Below, one piece after another: positions 12,945 through 25,500 of a stretch of DNA of 64,000 nucleotides; positions within the stretch are counted from its first letter, which is position 1, and each line of letters begins with the position of its first letter. Both the position numbers and the translations under genes were made by a program. The notes beneath the pieces are model-generated. The model searched no databases, was not told the origin of the DNA, and saw only the letters and a program-made list of their open reading frames with translations. The stretch is from Pagrus major (Eukaryota; Chordata; Actinopteri; Spariformes; Sparidae): contig NC_133216.1 of NCBI RefSeq assembly GCF_040436345.1, positions 16,795,610-16,859,609 on the forward strand, in the 5' to 3' direction.

Positions 12945-13700
12945 CTTTAAAGGAACAATTCAAAACTTTGGGAGAGAGTCAGATGAGAAGATGGATAAAC
13001 ATAACTGTAGTTCAATATGGAGCACTGACTGTTTGAAATATGGACAAATTTTCAGGTTTGAAAAGTGAAGCAAATGCAGAAGCGCCTTAAAACTGCATTA
13101 TTTCTCCACTGGTTTCAAAAAGAGGTCCAAATTATATGTAAGCTTATGAGAAAACGATTCTACTTCTCACTGGCTTTATTACCTCAGTAAACAGTTTTCT
13201 AACGAATTTCTGATCTCAATCACTAGTTTCAAGTCCTCTTCACTACAGAATGATGTTCAATTTGTAAATTGTGGTCCCGTTAAGGGTAAAAAAAGATGAC
13301 GAAGCAGGGTATGCTTTAGGGAGGAGCTTATTTGAGATTGACAAGTCACTACTACCGCATGTCCTCAGGTTCTCAGTCAGATCCAATCGGTATCTTCCCC
13401 AGCACCCTCTCATCCAATTGGGTCACTTCTGGCTACAAAAAATGGTAACAACTGTAACGTCAAGCTTGAGGCTTCATAATTGTGACATCACAGTGGGTTT
13501 ACATTTTGCAGCTAGGTAGCGTAGCTTAGCATAAAGAATTGAAACAGAGGCAAACACCTTGCCTGGCTCTATTAAAAAGCCAACAAAATTAAAATACCAA
13601 CACCTCTAAAGGTGACTAATTAAAACGGTATATCTTTTCATCTAATCAGTAAAATAACACCCGTGTAAAAAACAACAAATTGCTGTTTGTTTGGGACCTT
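12945..13700 (+). repeat. Dispersed element, split copy
   Basis: The blocks GGAACAATTCAAAACTTTGG (about 12953) and TAGCTTAGCATAAAGAATTG ... TTGCCTGGCTCTATTAAAAA ... CCAACACCTCTAAAGG (about 13515-13615) belong to one common percomorph repeat pattern. Here they are separated by about 500 bp of unrelated sequence, suggesting a later insertion. Boundaries are approximate. Confidence 0.45.
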
Positions 13701-14852
13701 TATGTTAAAGGAGCAATACATAAAATATGGCCAGAGTTTTTTGTCTTAAACATTCAGAAATTGAACTAACAGCAGTATTTAGGGGGTTATGCCAGTGGTG
13801 AGATCGCTAATTGAGGAGATATTTTACACCTATTTTCCGTACCGAACCGAAAAATTCAACACCTGTGACCGTGTTGTTGCACTAACAACAACTGTCACAA
13901 CAACTGTAGAAAACTGGTACTTGATTTGCATTGTAGAGCCATTCCAATAATTTATATGAATAATAATTTAAATCTCTGAAAGGGACCATTCTGCCCAACT
14001 TGTATCCTTAAGTACATTTAGCTGTTTTTGTACTTTTATTTAAGTGAAATCTCTCATATAGAACTTTTACTTGTAACAGACTGTTTACATAGCACTATTG
14101 ATACTTGTACCCACCATGAGTATGAGCCTCTCGCCCACAAGATAACCACCTTTATCTCTACTGGCAGTATTCAACCTCAGTTTTACCTTTGAACTTGGCT
14201 CCTTTAAGATTTCCACTCCTGATGCCCTGACTACAGTGTCCTTACCATGTACCCCTGTGTGTGCCATTCCTTTGTGATTGATGAATACACACGACTTCTG
14301 TTTATCTCACCAGGGCTCACAGTGCTCTGCTCATGGGCTGAGTAAAGCCTGAAGGAAGGAAAGAGAGGAAAGAAGTCATTCTTTCCGAGCCACTGAGGCC
14401 AGACCCGGGAGCAAGTTGTTTTGGGGGGTAGTCTGCCCGGCATGAGAGACGGCTATTGTCCGAGCCGCTCTTGCGGACGGGGGGCTTTTGAGCGTGCACT
14501 GGTATGGTGAGGGGGCTCGGGGGAAGAGTGGGAGAGAAATTTGAATTTCTGCTAAAGTACGTCACAACAGCAGGGATTGTGACAAAGAGACACTTTGATA
14601 GCTACATGGGCCAAGAAATGAACGTTGCTTCTCCATGGTGATTATATGTACTATGGGGCATTAATCATAATAAATCCACCCACTGACATGTTTCTTCAGT
14701 GTTTCACCCTGGGAAGATTTCAGTATTAAGAAGAAGACAAAAGGAAGATGAATTAATAAAAGGTTAATGATTTCAGTTTAGAAATGCAATTACAAAATCT
14801 CAGTCATATCAAATCCTTTCTGTCTAAAATGTTCTTCTAAAAATCTGATAAT

Positions 14853-14881
14853 TGTGTGTGTGTGGGGGGGGGGGGGGGGGG
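14853..14881. repeat. (TG)n followed by an 18-base poly-G run
   Basis: A short TG tract (14853-14863) runs into 18 consecutive G residues (14864-14881). An uninterrupted G18 is rare in vertebrate DNA. Confidence 0.9.
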
Positions 14882-15099
14882 AAGCACCTGGGTGCATGCA
14901 CACTTTCTTACATTTTTTACTTGTTTTTAGAAAAAGAGACTCAAAAAGGATGCAAACTTGGAACTTTCATACTTTTAAATAAAGCCTGCATACATCTATT
15001 TGATATATTGTATTTTGCTCTTTGACTCGTTTTACATAATAAAATCATGATGTAATGTTGGTTGTATCATGATCCATAAGCTGCGTGAGAATTATTGTT

Positions 15100-15760
15100 A
15101 TTAATTTGTTAAGTAGTTCACTGACAGAAAATTAATTGAATGATTTTTTCTTCAGTTATTACAAAGAAGCAGTCAAGACTGACGAGTTGTCCTCAGTTTC
15201 ATGGTAGAGCTGAAACGATCAGCAAAGTAATGATTAGTTAAAGAAAACAGAATATTCATTTAATTACAAGAAAATAAATGCTTTTTAATTAATTTAATGT
15301 GTTTCTTGCTTGTAATAAAATAAACAAATCTGCCAATGGAACAAAGTGAAAATGATCTCTAAACAACTCTCTACAACTCACTGTAATCTCACTTTCTTGG
15401 AGATTGTGTCTTACATTGAGTTTAATGAGATTTGTGACTAAAAATTAGACAATTATACTACATAGTTTTTGCGGTGAATGCCAAATGTTTGATGGTTCCA
15501 GCTGCTCACATGTGAGAATTTGCTCCTTTTCTTTTCCTTTAAAAAAGAAAGTGAAGTGAATATTTTGGTGTTTTCGACTGAAAAACGGGATGTTTGAAGA
15601 CGTCTTCTTTGGCTTCGAGGAACTTTGATGGAAAAATGTTCACAATATTTGGATATTTTAGAGATGTAATGACATAATCTAATTAAGAAAATAACTAGTA
15701 GATTTATTGATAATGAAAGAATTGTTAGTTCCAGCTCAAGTTTTTGTATTTTTGGGCTGA
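15100..15760 (+). repeat. Dispersed repeat, 'GACGTC' family, copy 2 (source of a 158-codon open frame)
   Basis: The segment contains the same run of blocks as 3480-3720: AGAGCTGAAACGATCAGC, GAAGACGTCTTCTTTGGCTTCGAGG, then ATTTATTGATAATGAAAG. A 158-codon minus-strand open frame (15453-15929) overlaps it but has the low-complexity Ile/Leu/Ser/Lys make-up of translated repeat. I treat it as noncoding. Confidence 0.5.
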
Positions 15761-18665
15761 AAACTATGACAATTTTGTCATCACTGTTAAAAACATATTT
15801 ATGATTTAACAAAGGATCCCACTGAGCTTTTCTTTTTCCCCCCCCACAAATGCAGAATAATGAGTCATGATGCAGGAAGCAGCTACTACAGCCTCTATAC
15901 TCATGAACATCCTGCAGATGCTCAGACAAGGTCCTGAGAAGACAACTCAGGGAGCAGGAATGTCACGCTGAGGGAACCTTCACGGTCTGAGTCATCCCAT
16001 TCTTATCTCTCTGAGCCACATCAGTAAAGTTATCACTGTGACTTCAATGAGTCTTTTATCCCACTCCTCATTTTGCTACTTTTTGTTCTCAGTTTTCCAC
16101 CAATGTCTCTTTCGCCCGCTCTGCGTGTAGAGGAGGCTGCAGTCTTGAGGCAGAGGGTTTCTGTGGAATTCGGGGTCCTGCTCCGGGTCTCGACCAGTCT
16201 GCACTCCAGTGATTTCTACTGTTTGGAGTTTGTGTTTTCCCAGAGAAGCTTCTGGTCTGCCGCCTACCCCCTGTCCGCTTTTTTAAAACACACACATGCA
16301 CACATAAACACACAGAGATGTATTCTGAATGTAAATTGATGTGAGTCCAGTGTACTGGCTGGCAGCCAAAGTCAGCATTGAATCAGAGGATCTGAACTCT
16401 TAAGTCCCAGAATAAACCACAAAACCTGGGAACACAACACACAACTTCAAGTCACGGTAGAATGACAGATTTCAAGATTGTGGTGAGACAACCCAATTAC
16501 TGGAATATAAAAAATATTGCTTCTGCGAACGTTTACATTTTTTTATGTTCCATTTTCACTTTTATGTTGCAACAACTCTCTGCTTACGACCTTGTTAGGT
16601 TTAGGCACAAATACCAGTTGGTTAAGGTTCGTTCATGTTTTGGCTTACCTGTTCTTCCAAAAAGACTGGAAAGTGTCCTGACATCTCACTAAAAATACAG
16701 TTTTCTGCAGCAAATTGTCCGAACGACAAATGCTGAAAGGCATTCTTGAGCAGCGGTCTCAAGCTGTCATCTTCCCCTTTTCCTCCAGACGTGACTGTCA
16801 GCACATAGATATGTAATCTGAACGTGACACTTATTCTAGAAATGTTGATATGACACATAAAACGTACAAATTTAGCAGAAATGTGAAAAACACTTTATTC
16901 TTGTGACTGAGCTGGTGACTCAGAGATGGTCACTGTGGACAGTCGGAAAAAGATCTTGTCGTGTGTTTGGAGTTTGCCTCAAACCATCTGAAGACTTCTT
17001 TTAAATCACTTCTTAAAACCCAATTCTACAGACTTGCTTTTATGTGAAGTCACCCTTTGTAAACTGATTTTTGGTCTTTCTATCCTTTTATTCCCTTTAC
17101 TGTTCATAATCTATCTATCTGTCTCTAATGTGATGTCGTCTTCTTATTTACCGGGTCTTAAGCACAGAAACAACCCGTACAAGTCTTGTGAAAGTTTCCC
17201 AAATCTACGGTTAGCACTGGCCTTTCTCGGCTGGACCGCTAACTTTCTGGAGTCTCCTCTGCTAACTACTCCAATTTCTTTTTAATTGTCTTCTCCACAT
17301 TCTGCAGGGTTTTGCAGGTAATCAACACTCTGTTCTGGTAATAGGGCTTTATTTTTGCAAAAGTCCGTTTTTTAAAAGTCTGATATCTGATATTTCTCAC
17401 CAGAAGCCAGTTGTGTATGTGCAGGTGGTGATCACTCTCAGACTTTATGTAATATTTAGCTCTAAGTTAGAGATATTCAACAACACAAGTGGCTGTGAGT
17501 GTAGTAAATTAATTTAAGCTCCCTGTAGGGTCGACACGGAGCAGTAAAGAGTTGTTCCTGAGGAGTGGAAGAGCACACAAAGAGGTGGAAGGGTGGGTCA
17601 CATGTTCACATTTCTTTTAAGGGTGGAAATGACCCAGCGGGTGAGAAGCCCAATAGCTGCAAACTGGTCATCTGTGGGCCCCCCCGGCTCCTCGTAGGAA
17701 GCACGTCAAGAGGCTGTTTGTCCTGCTGTCTCCATTTCATCCTGTTTTCTTGTTTCCCCTGTATGTAATTTATTTTAGTTTGTTTGATTATCTTAACTAA
17801 AAAGACAACTCCCAGGTCTGAGTTTAAGTTGGCTCGTAATCATTGACAAATGGCCGATGTCAGAACCAATCTCTGTCTCAGCTGGAACAGGGCTTCTGGG
17901 TCGGGTCCTTCTGCGGACAGTTGAGTGAATGTGACGCAAGAAACATTAAGACTGCTGATAAATCTGGAAGCTGCACACTTTTACTTTGAGGCAGCTGTGT
18001 GTTGAGTGCCAGCAGAAAGATAAAAGTTATCTTGGTTCTAATAGCCTCCATCATGTTTGCCAAGGCCAAGATGATGAGCTGTCGTATTAAAGAGCTGCTC
18101 AAGGTTTTAGATGAAAAAAAGCCTTCAGTAACCTCTCATCATTTAGAGAGGAAGGATTCAGTTGACCAGAAAACAAACAAAGGAAACTGACTACTGGCCC
18201 GCTAAAGGACCAGATGGAAGGTTAGCTTCCATAAAAGGAGCAGGTCCAGACGCTCTCTGCCAGAGACAAAGTAATGCACAAGACCTTTTATAGCTTCTTG
18301 CACTGCTCCTGCGTATCCCAGTTGTGTCATTAAATGCTCAAACAAATGCTGTTTTTCAAGTGTCCAAAGGTTCAGAACAGGATTTCCCATGATCTTATCA
18401 GACAGAGTTTCCCTTAGCAAGATAGAAAAAAAGTTCAGCTCAGATGGGGAGGATGAGGCACAAGGCAAGGAAGGAAATACTGTTGATGTTGTTCAGGATT
18501 GCAACGCTTTTGTGTGTCATTGTCACTAAAGTGGCTGAGGTAATGGGAGGCTCAACAAGTGGGATTGTGTTCACGTAACTGGAATGGGTTCGGGAAATTG
18601 GAAAAGCCTGGTGATGCATGAAAGGTCACAATGATGAAAATTGACTGCAATCGTTTTCACTTCCC

Positions 18666-18697
18666 TCTCTCTCTCACACACACACCCACACACACAG
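18666..18697. repeat. (CT)n(CA)n microsatellite
   Basis: Short CT units run into CA units with one CCCA interruption. It lies in the spacer about 1.6 kb upstream of the rnf26 promoter. Confidence 0.85.
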
Positions 18698-20262
18698 TCA
18701 CAGAGAGTTTCTAAGGGGAGTTTCCTTTATATCCTTATTTTATAAAGAATTCTTGAGAAAAAAAATCAAATTTTAAAAAAGAGGGAGGGAAAAAAGAGTG
18801 AGCCCATTGAAATGAACTATACAGTGACTAAACTGAACAGAAGAATAGACTTCCCCCCTTAGTTTTATTTATAAATGTAAGTCTTAAGGTTTGTACGAAT
18901 ATAAAAACTTGATAACTAGTTGTAGTTTATGCAGACCTGAGGCTAAGAAAGCGGAGATGTAGCAAGCAAAGGTCGATGATTTAATATTCCCTCGCTATGA
19001 CCAAACTAAATGCAACTGACATCACTATTACAACAAAGACAAAGAAGAGTTCTTATTCATCAAATGTTCTTTCTTTTCTTGTGAAGTATATAAAAGATTT
19101 AACTAACTTTCCTTCGCTATTGTAGCCGTTAGAATTGAAATGCTTTGACACAATCTTTAAAAAAAAGATTTCAATGTATTAAATACTCAATACATAGACA
19201 CACAGTTCCCTTTTGCTGTTGTGTCAAATTGAATTTCTCCCATCTTAACTGATCTTACCCCATAATTAAATCTACATAAATTCCTATGTGCCTAAATATA
19301 TTGTGCATCTCTATTTGTATATTAAGATTAGTTGAAAAAATAAAATGAATAAAATATTAAATACATTTTTGCTAATTTCTCACCAAAACTGTTGAAACCT
19401 AAAACCAGACTTTGCTAAACACACCTTTTTCTATCAACTTTTCTGTGTAATATCATGTGCAATATTTTACTGTTATTTGAAGCATTTATAGAGAATTTAT
19501 TTATATCGTTAACTACTGTCAACTATTATATATAGTAAAATGTTTATACTTGTATACATTTTCACTGTCTCTTATTTCTTATTGTCTTCTCTATTTATAT
19601 TTTTATTCAGTCTCTCTATAGTGTGATATTTTCTATTTTAGAAGGAGCTACTGTACTGTTATGTAATGTAATGTAATAATATTTTTATTATTTTAGTAAT
19701 TCCATAATGTTCTGCACATTTATACAGTACTGTTAATATGTATTGAATATATATTACACTATATCTATATGCATATATATCATCTTGAATGTATATAATT
19801 GTATTATATATTTACATCACAGATTTACATTACATTAAATGAGTCATTAATGGCTTCACAATATGAGGAAAACAACTCTCATTAACTGGCCTGAAGCATG
19901 GCTTGTTCCTTCAAAAAATGTTATGACTTATATTGAATGAATCATAAAAACATTTTTTTTATTAAGGAAATGCCATATTCATAAAGCAACAAGCTTTAAT
20001 TCAACCCCATCCTTTAAATTATTTTTAATTGAAATTGATACTTGTTACTTTGAGTCTCCTAAACTGATAACCAATAAGAAATATTTACAGTATAATATAA
20101 TATAACAAGAAATATTGACTCTGAAGTATTTACTAATAAGTATTATTAGTAGTTACATTTGTATTTTTTTCTCTCCACCTTATACATTATATTACTGGTG
20201 TGACTGATTTTTTTTATACTACACTGAATAAAAATAAAATAATAAAATAATAATCATTTGGT

Positions 20263-20345
20263 GGCTCTGTGACGTTGCGCAAACTCACCGGAAGTACGTA
20301 AGAGGTCACCTGACACGACCAAAACAAACATGGCGGCTACAGTAA
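20263..20345 (+). promoter_or_regulatory. rnf26: CpG-rich promoter of rnf26
   Basis: The sequence changes abruptly from AT-rich to CpG-bearing at about 20263. Visible motifs are TGACG (CRE half-site, 20270-20274), CCGGAAGT (ETS/GABP type, 20288-20295), TACGTAA (CRE-like, 20295-20301) and ACATGGCGGC (YY1/initiator type, 20329-20338). There is no TATA box. This set is typical of a TATA-less housekeeping promoter. The start site is inferred to lie at about 20290-20335. Confidence 0.55.
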
Positions 20346-20659
20346 GGACGATAAACGTGTCGAATATTTCGCTGCGCTTCTCTTATTCCCTGCTAATTTC
20401 GCCGGACTGTTTCACAAATCAGATAGTTTGAAGAGTGCCGGTTCAATTTGCTAAATGTTTCCGGACTCTGTTCTGAACGGAGAGACAAAACGAAACCGGG
20501 GGAACTGAACGGAAGTGTCTGCCTCTCGTTTGAACTTAAACATCCGCCTTTGTAACGCGTGTGTTTACTATGTCAGCTCGTCGATTCAGCCGAACAAATC
20601 TGAGGAAAACATGAAAACTGAACTAGTAGTGGTGTGACTTACTGCTTCCTGTGACACAG
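20342..20659 (+). other. rnf26: Possible 5' UTR intron of rnf26
   Basis: A donor-like ACA|GTAAGG (GT at 20342-20343) and an acceptor-like CTTCCTGTGACACAG|GAG (AG at 20658-20659) frame 318 bp of leader. Splicing would remove upstream ATGs at 20570 and 20611 but leave those at 20330, 20683 (an ATG-TAG start-stop) and 20715. There is no transcript evidence. Confidence 0.35.
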
Positions 20660-20784
20660 GAGAAGCTAACGCTGTGGACAAAATGTAGCTAACGTCTGAA
20701 TAAATAAAGACGACATGGACTTTGCCTTGGAGGCAACCTGAGAGCACCGAGAGGTAAACACAGACAGCTACACGATATACGACC

Positions 20785-22134
20785 ATGGGTCTGGTGAACT
20801 TTGTATTATCGACCGTGGGAAAATGCCTGGACGCCGTCTGCCTGCTGCTGGACCTGAATTTCCTCGTCGTCCACACCGTAGTGCAGACCATCCTGGCGGT
20901 AATCCACTTCATACACAGCCTGCCCACCCTCCTCCTCCACTCGGTGCTGGAGCTGGGAAACCTGCTCGTGTTTGGCTTGATGTCCATGGCGGAAGCGACG
21001 TCGTACATAGCCCACGGGACCGTCACCATGCTGGGGAGCTTGCTGCTGGCTCTGGAGGGGCTGCTGGAGAGCCTGAAGATGGTGGGCTACCTGTCCATGC
21101 ACGTCCTGCTTCGTGGGAAGGAGCAGCTGTGTCGAGGTCTGCTGTCAGTGCTGGAGGGCTGTGGCATCGCTGTGAGCCTGGTGGTGTATTTTGCAAACAC
21201 CGTGGTCAACTATGCGCTCATTGCCACCCAGAATATCTACCTGGCAGTGGTCAGTGTGTGGCAGACGGTCTCCAGCCCGCTGCAGAAGGTGCTGGAGCTC
21301 ACGCTGACCTCCTTCACCTTTCTGTACAGCAGCCTGGTTGGGACTTCGGCTTTCCTGTGGTCACCCTGTAAACTAGTGTTGGACTTTCTGGTCTCACTGG
21401 TCCATATGTTTGTCAGCATCTTCATATTAAACATCTATGGCCTCCTGCTCACTCTCACTATTGCTTTAACCACCACTGCCTACCTGAACCCTGGGCTGAC
21501 CCGACAGGCTGCTGCACGAATTTTGGATTATATGAACTCCTTTCCTACAGTGCATCGACTTTATCAGGCTCTCCGCCACCTTGTTTCAGCCCTGCAAAGC
21601 ATGCCACACTTTATACGTGGCGCCATGCAGCGCCTTCCCAGGATACTCCATCACCTCTACCTGTTAGAGAGAGGACTTTGGCAGCAGCTGTCTCGGCTCA
21701 GCAGCCAGCTACGTCTGAGTCTGAGGACACAGCTCCACAGGGACAACAACAACAGAGTAAGAGGCGATGGCGACCCCGGAGAGGAGAGGCGGGACCCACC
21801 GGATGGAAGAGCGGGAGATGGAGCCCACCAGGAGATGCTGGATTTAGTTTTCCCCTCATCAAGCACAGACAGACCGCTGAAGAAGCAGTCATCTTCAGGT
21901 AAAGATGGTAAACCTCTGCCTGCGGAGAATCTGCTGACTCTGCTGAAGGAGCAGGAGGAGAGGAAGAAGTGTGTGATCTGTCAGGACTGCACCAAGACGG
22001 TGGTGCTGCTGCCGTGCAGGCACCTCTGCTTGTGTAGAGACTGTACGAACATCCTGTTGAGGCAGCCCATCTACCAACAGAACTGCCCGCTCTGTCGGCA
22101 CATGATCCTCAACACTATGGATGTGTATCTTTGA
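20785..22134 (+). CDS. rnf26: RNF26, ER-membrane RING-type E3 ubiquitin ligase
   Basis: This single uninterrupted frame encodes 449 residues; human RNF26 has 433. Residues 1 to about 240 are a series of Leu/Val-rich hydrophobic segments, the membrane region. A charged linker follows at about 325-385 (GDGDPGEERRDPPDGRAGD). The C-terminus keeps the family signature LLKEQEERKKCVICQD and a C3HC5 RING at residues 396-437 (CVIC ... CRHLCLC ... C ... CPLC), ending DVYL. All zinc ligands are present. The start has A at -3 and G at +4 (ACCATGG). In mammals RNF26 sits in the ER membrane, ubiquitinates SQSTM1 to tether endosomes near the nucleus, and modifies STING. The 5' leader has several upstream ATGs and a possible intron (20342-20659). 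The gene is convergent with c1qtnf5. Identification is firm; the function is taken from the mammalian protein. Confidence 0.96.
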   Translation: MGLVNFVLSTVGKCLDAVCLLLDLNFLVVHTVVQTILAVIHFIHSLPTLLLHSVLELGNLLVFGLMSMAEATSYIAHGTVTMLGSLLLALEGLLESLKMVGYLSMHVLLRGKEQLCRGLLSVLEGCGIAVSLVVYFANTVVNYALIATQNIYLAVVSVWQTVSSPLQKVLELTLTSFTFLYSSLVGTSAFLWSPCKLVLDFLVSLVHMFVSIFILNIYGLLLTLTIALTTTAYLNPGLTRQAAARILDYMNSFPTVHRLYQALRHLVSALQSMPHFIRGAMQRLPRILHHLYLLERGLWQQLSRLSSQLRLSLRTQLHRDNNNRVRGDGDPGEERRDPPDGRAGDGAHQEMLDLVFPSSSTDRPLKKQSSSGKDGKPLPAENLLTLLKEQEERKKCVICQDCTKTVVLLPCRHLCLCRDCTNILLRQPIYQQNCPLCRHMILNTMDVYL

Positions 22135-23917
22135 AGGGACCGATGGACGTGGATCTGTGTGCGTCTGACCACATGGAACAGCATCTACATTTTAGGTTTT
22201 ACCACCACTGCAATGTTGAATGAGTTATGTTTTAACGAGGTTGTGTTAAAGGATAAGTCTGGTAATATTCCACATTTTTCTTGCTGTCAGAAAAAAAGTC
22301 AACACATTTTTTCTGTCTGTTGATGATTTCCTGATTATCTACCCTACCGCAAACCTATTCTTTTTCGCTGAAGTTGAACATCTTTAAAAACAGGTCATGA
22401 TTATGTAGTTTTATTTTTTTTATAAGAGAAACAACTGGGCTCTGTAGTTTTTAACAAATGTGACTCAAACAGGAGTAAACAGTGCAAGCAGGTGTAGACA
22501 GGCTTTGACTACACAGACAATCTATGGGATTTACTGACAGTAAGAAATAGAGAATATCACCAGACCTATCCAGTGAACTTTTTGAGAACAGTTTGCAAGG
22601 GAAACACATGCAATTTCCCAGTTTCATACTATATACTAACTGTACAGAGCGTGTACTTCTATTCTTTGTAGTACACTGTTTTTGAGGTTGGTATACAAGA
22701 ACTAAATGCTGTTGGATTAAACAACATTGTTGAAGTGCCACTACAAAACAGGCAGAACGCAAAACGTTTTTCCTAAAACATAACATTTCACCACCAATCA
22801 GTTATATTGGTGCAGCCTCCTCAAGTCAGTGTTTTTGTTTACGTATGCACGCTGGCTGCATTATTTTGTCCATAATCATTCTGTAGTATGGATTTGGGAC
22901 CCAGGTGCATACATGCAAGATGCGCCTGTTTAAATATTCCAGTATTGCCACGTTGAGTCTCAGGTCTCGTAGCCATGGTAACCCGTCAGTGCCCTCCCTG
23001 ATGCTGAAATGTTTACCGCCGCTCCTGTCTTAAAATGTCGTGCTTTCAGTGGGCCAAGCTGTGACGAATTACAACTTACACTGTGCTTTAACGCATGAGT
23101 CTACAAATGATTCCACACACGCTGAAGTGTGAAACGGCAACACCTTCACCTTTCTGTTCTGTCGTAACAGCTTTGCTATTTAAATATATTTCTGTAAGTG
23201 ATGACCACTTCAAACAGAGCTATGTATGGAGTAAAAAAAGGGTGTTCTGTATTTAAGGAAAGTGGTTTGTACTTTTCCAGTCAGGCCTGATAAAAAAACA
23301 GCTTTATTCCATTTGTTTGTTCTATTGATAGGGCTTCTTCCAGTCTTCCATCAGAGGCATATTACAGTCACCACCAACACATAATCCATAAAAGGTTTTC
23401 CGTTTCCTTTGTCATTGTAATAAGATATTGATTTTTTTTGTTGTATAAAATGACCATAAACTAATAACATTTTGGAATTTAATTTGCTTTTGTTTCTCAA
23501 AGTGTTGATATTGATTAGTGTTTTAAGTTTACAGGGCACTGTTGTGACACCGCAGCATGTATTATTGTTGATGGTGAAGAGTCAGATCTGTTACACGCCC
23601 TCATTTGTTTCTTTATTAATGTTAATTTTTTTTCCTCAAAGTCATTTGTATGATTTGATTTGTGCATCATTTTTGCAGCCTGAAGATATGTTGCTAACAT
23701 TAAGGTTGTGAATGATTTCCATAGACCAGACTGTAGTCATTTGTAGACTACTCCTCTAGGGTTGCGGTTGAGTGAAAACAGCTCATATGACCATCATCTG
23801 CTACTACCTGCAGTTTGTATGACACAGTGTGAGACAATGGGATTTGAAGACGTGAATGTAACTTTTTAAAAATGCTACGAATGCCTGTTAACTGGCAAGT
23901 CTTCTTTTCATAATAAA
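22135..23917 (+). other. rnf26: 3' UTR of rnf26 with AATAAA
   Basis: After the TGA there is no further coding signal. The first good plus-strand AATAAA in a suitable setting is at 23912-23917 (CATAATAAAAACAATC), giving a 3' UTR of about 1.8 kb. Earlier, weaker sites could be used. Confidence 0.45.
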
Positions 23918-24059
23918 AACAATCAATGAAGCTGTCTCATCTGATCTACCTCATCAGTCCAACACATAATCCTTGTAAATGTTGTCACAGGCTGTGACAC
24001 AGGACACATGTGGGTATATCAAATACATATCTACACATGATTTTCTTGATGGATGACTT

Positions 24060-24500
24060 AAAGGCGCAATATATAAGTGATAAGAGCTTGTCACCTGTCA
24101 AATTCTGCTTAAAACAACTTGGGGGGCAGCACATCACCAAAGGTACCCCCTAATTGCTGCTAACTGTAGCTGCTTTAGCTAGTTAGCTCAATTAGCCATA
24201 CAGCTAGCAGTTTACACTGGGTGCTCAGGGACCAGGGGAGCGTTGGTGTTTACACCACTAGCACACAAGCTTTGGAACAGGACGGGCTGGGGCTAGCTGG
24301 TTAGCATGGTTGCAGGCTTTTAAATCCTTTTAAAGTAGGGTTTATAATAATAATAGGTCTGCTAGCTGCACGGCTAACTGTGCTAACCAGCGAATGGCAG
24401 CTACAAGTAGCAGTAGTTAGTGCTTACTTTGGTGATTTGCTGCCTGTTATCGTTCGGAGTACGAATTTGACAATTCTTACATAGAAGCTGGACACCTCTC
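24060..24500. repeat. Dispersed element 'CACCTGTCAAATTC', copy 2, with inverted half
   Basis: It starts AAAGGCGCAATATATAAG and carries CACCTGTCAAATTCTGC, GGGGGGCAGCACATCACC and TAGTTAGCTCAATTAGCC. From about 24357 the same blocks return inverted (GCTGCACGGCTAACTG, TTTGGTGATTTGCTGCC, GAATTTGACAATTCTTACAT). It can therefore fold into an imperfect hairpin. Confidence 0.65.
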
Positions 24501-25334
24501 AAAATCACTTGAATTATTAATTTGTAGTTGCCAATTAGTATCCTGTCACTCACATAATAGAGTAATTGCTTCAACTGTAAAATATAGTCACACTAAAGTA
24601 GTAGAAAATAATACAAACAAATAGGTAAATAAATACCTGTAACATATCGTGTAGGGCAGTACTTCCTAACCAGGGGTATGTAAACCACAGAAGCACATGC
24701 CGTAGGAAGATGGAGCAGCTAATGAAAAAAAACTAATAATATTCCATTAAGCTGCTTCAGTTTGTGCATGCTGATTAAATGTCAGACTGTAATGGACTAC
24801 TGGGACACTTGAACAGATAACACCTGTGCTTTTTCTACTACACTCATAAGCAGAATACAGAGCCACATTTCCATTTTACATTCCTACCAACTCGCATACT
24901 TTCAGCTTTGGCTTCTGTATCTTTCACCAAATTTGGTTTTAATGTGTCCACCATCTGTTCATGGCGTTCACACTGCCAGCAGTATGCCCCCTGGGCTTTC
25001 ATATGTAGTGGGTGATGCAGATTTTTACAAATGGAAAACAGTGGGAGGAATATCCACAGTTTACTTTCATTAGTCGACGCTCTATTTAAAACTGGAGATA
25101 ATACAAAACTCCAGAGATAGTTCATCTTTCATGTCTTGCATCTGTGAAGATGACGGGAGTGTTTGGGGGCTGCAGAGTGGGGGCTCGAGTGGGCCCCTAA
25201 CGGTCATATGGGACCACTTCCAGCACCATATGACAATTCACCAGAGCTTTGCGGTGTATAAATTCATTCCCGTTCTCACTGCTCTCTCTAAAAATATCCC
25301 TAGCTTCATACCAGGCATCTGCTCAGATAGAAAC

Positions 25335-25500
25335 CAGGGTTGGGAGAGTTACTTTAAAAATGTATTTGCATACAGTTACTACTTACCTGTTAAGAAATGT
25401 ATCACATCTTTTTCCAGAATACAGTTACCTTATTTTTGTATCCTGATTATGTGATCCCGTCACATTCTGTATTATTCTGTTTCTCTCCAAGCCTGGTTAA
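25335..25500 (+). repeat. Dispersed repeat 'CAGGGTTGGGAGAGTTACTTT'
   Basis: CCAGGGTTGGGAGAGTTACT followed by TTAAAAATGTATTTGCATAC and CAGTTACTACTTACC matches a familiar teleost element pattern. No second copy was seen in the window. Ends are uncertain. Confidence 0.4.

Larger units (their letters stand above)
7751..20262. other. Intergenic spacer between mcam-like exon and rnf26
   Basis: There is no supported gene in this 12.5-kb stretch. It contains dispersed-element copies near 8305-8550, 8590-8690, 9715-10075, 12945-13700 and 15100-15760, a poly-G run at 14864-14881 and a CT/CA run at 18666-18697. From about 18720 to 20262 the DNA is strongly AT-rich, with many TA steps and no features I can name. 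The two genes point away from each other, so promoters sit at both ends. Confidence 0.55.

Noticed and set aside
15453..15929. 158-codon minus-strand open frame
   Set aside because: It overlaps a dispersed repeat also present at 3480-3720, has repeat-like composition and no splice or domain support.
20586..21371. Long frames antisense to or out of frame with rnf26 (147 and 182 codons)
   Set aside because: They are shadows of the GC-rich rnf26 coding region and show no independent support.
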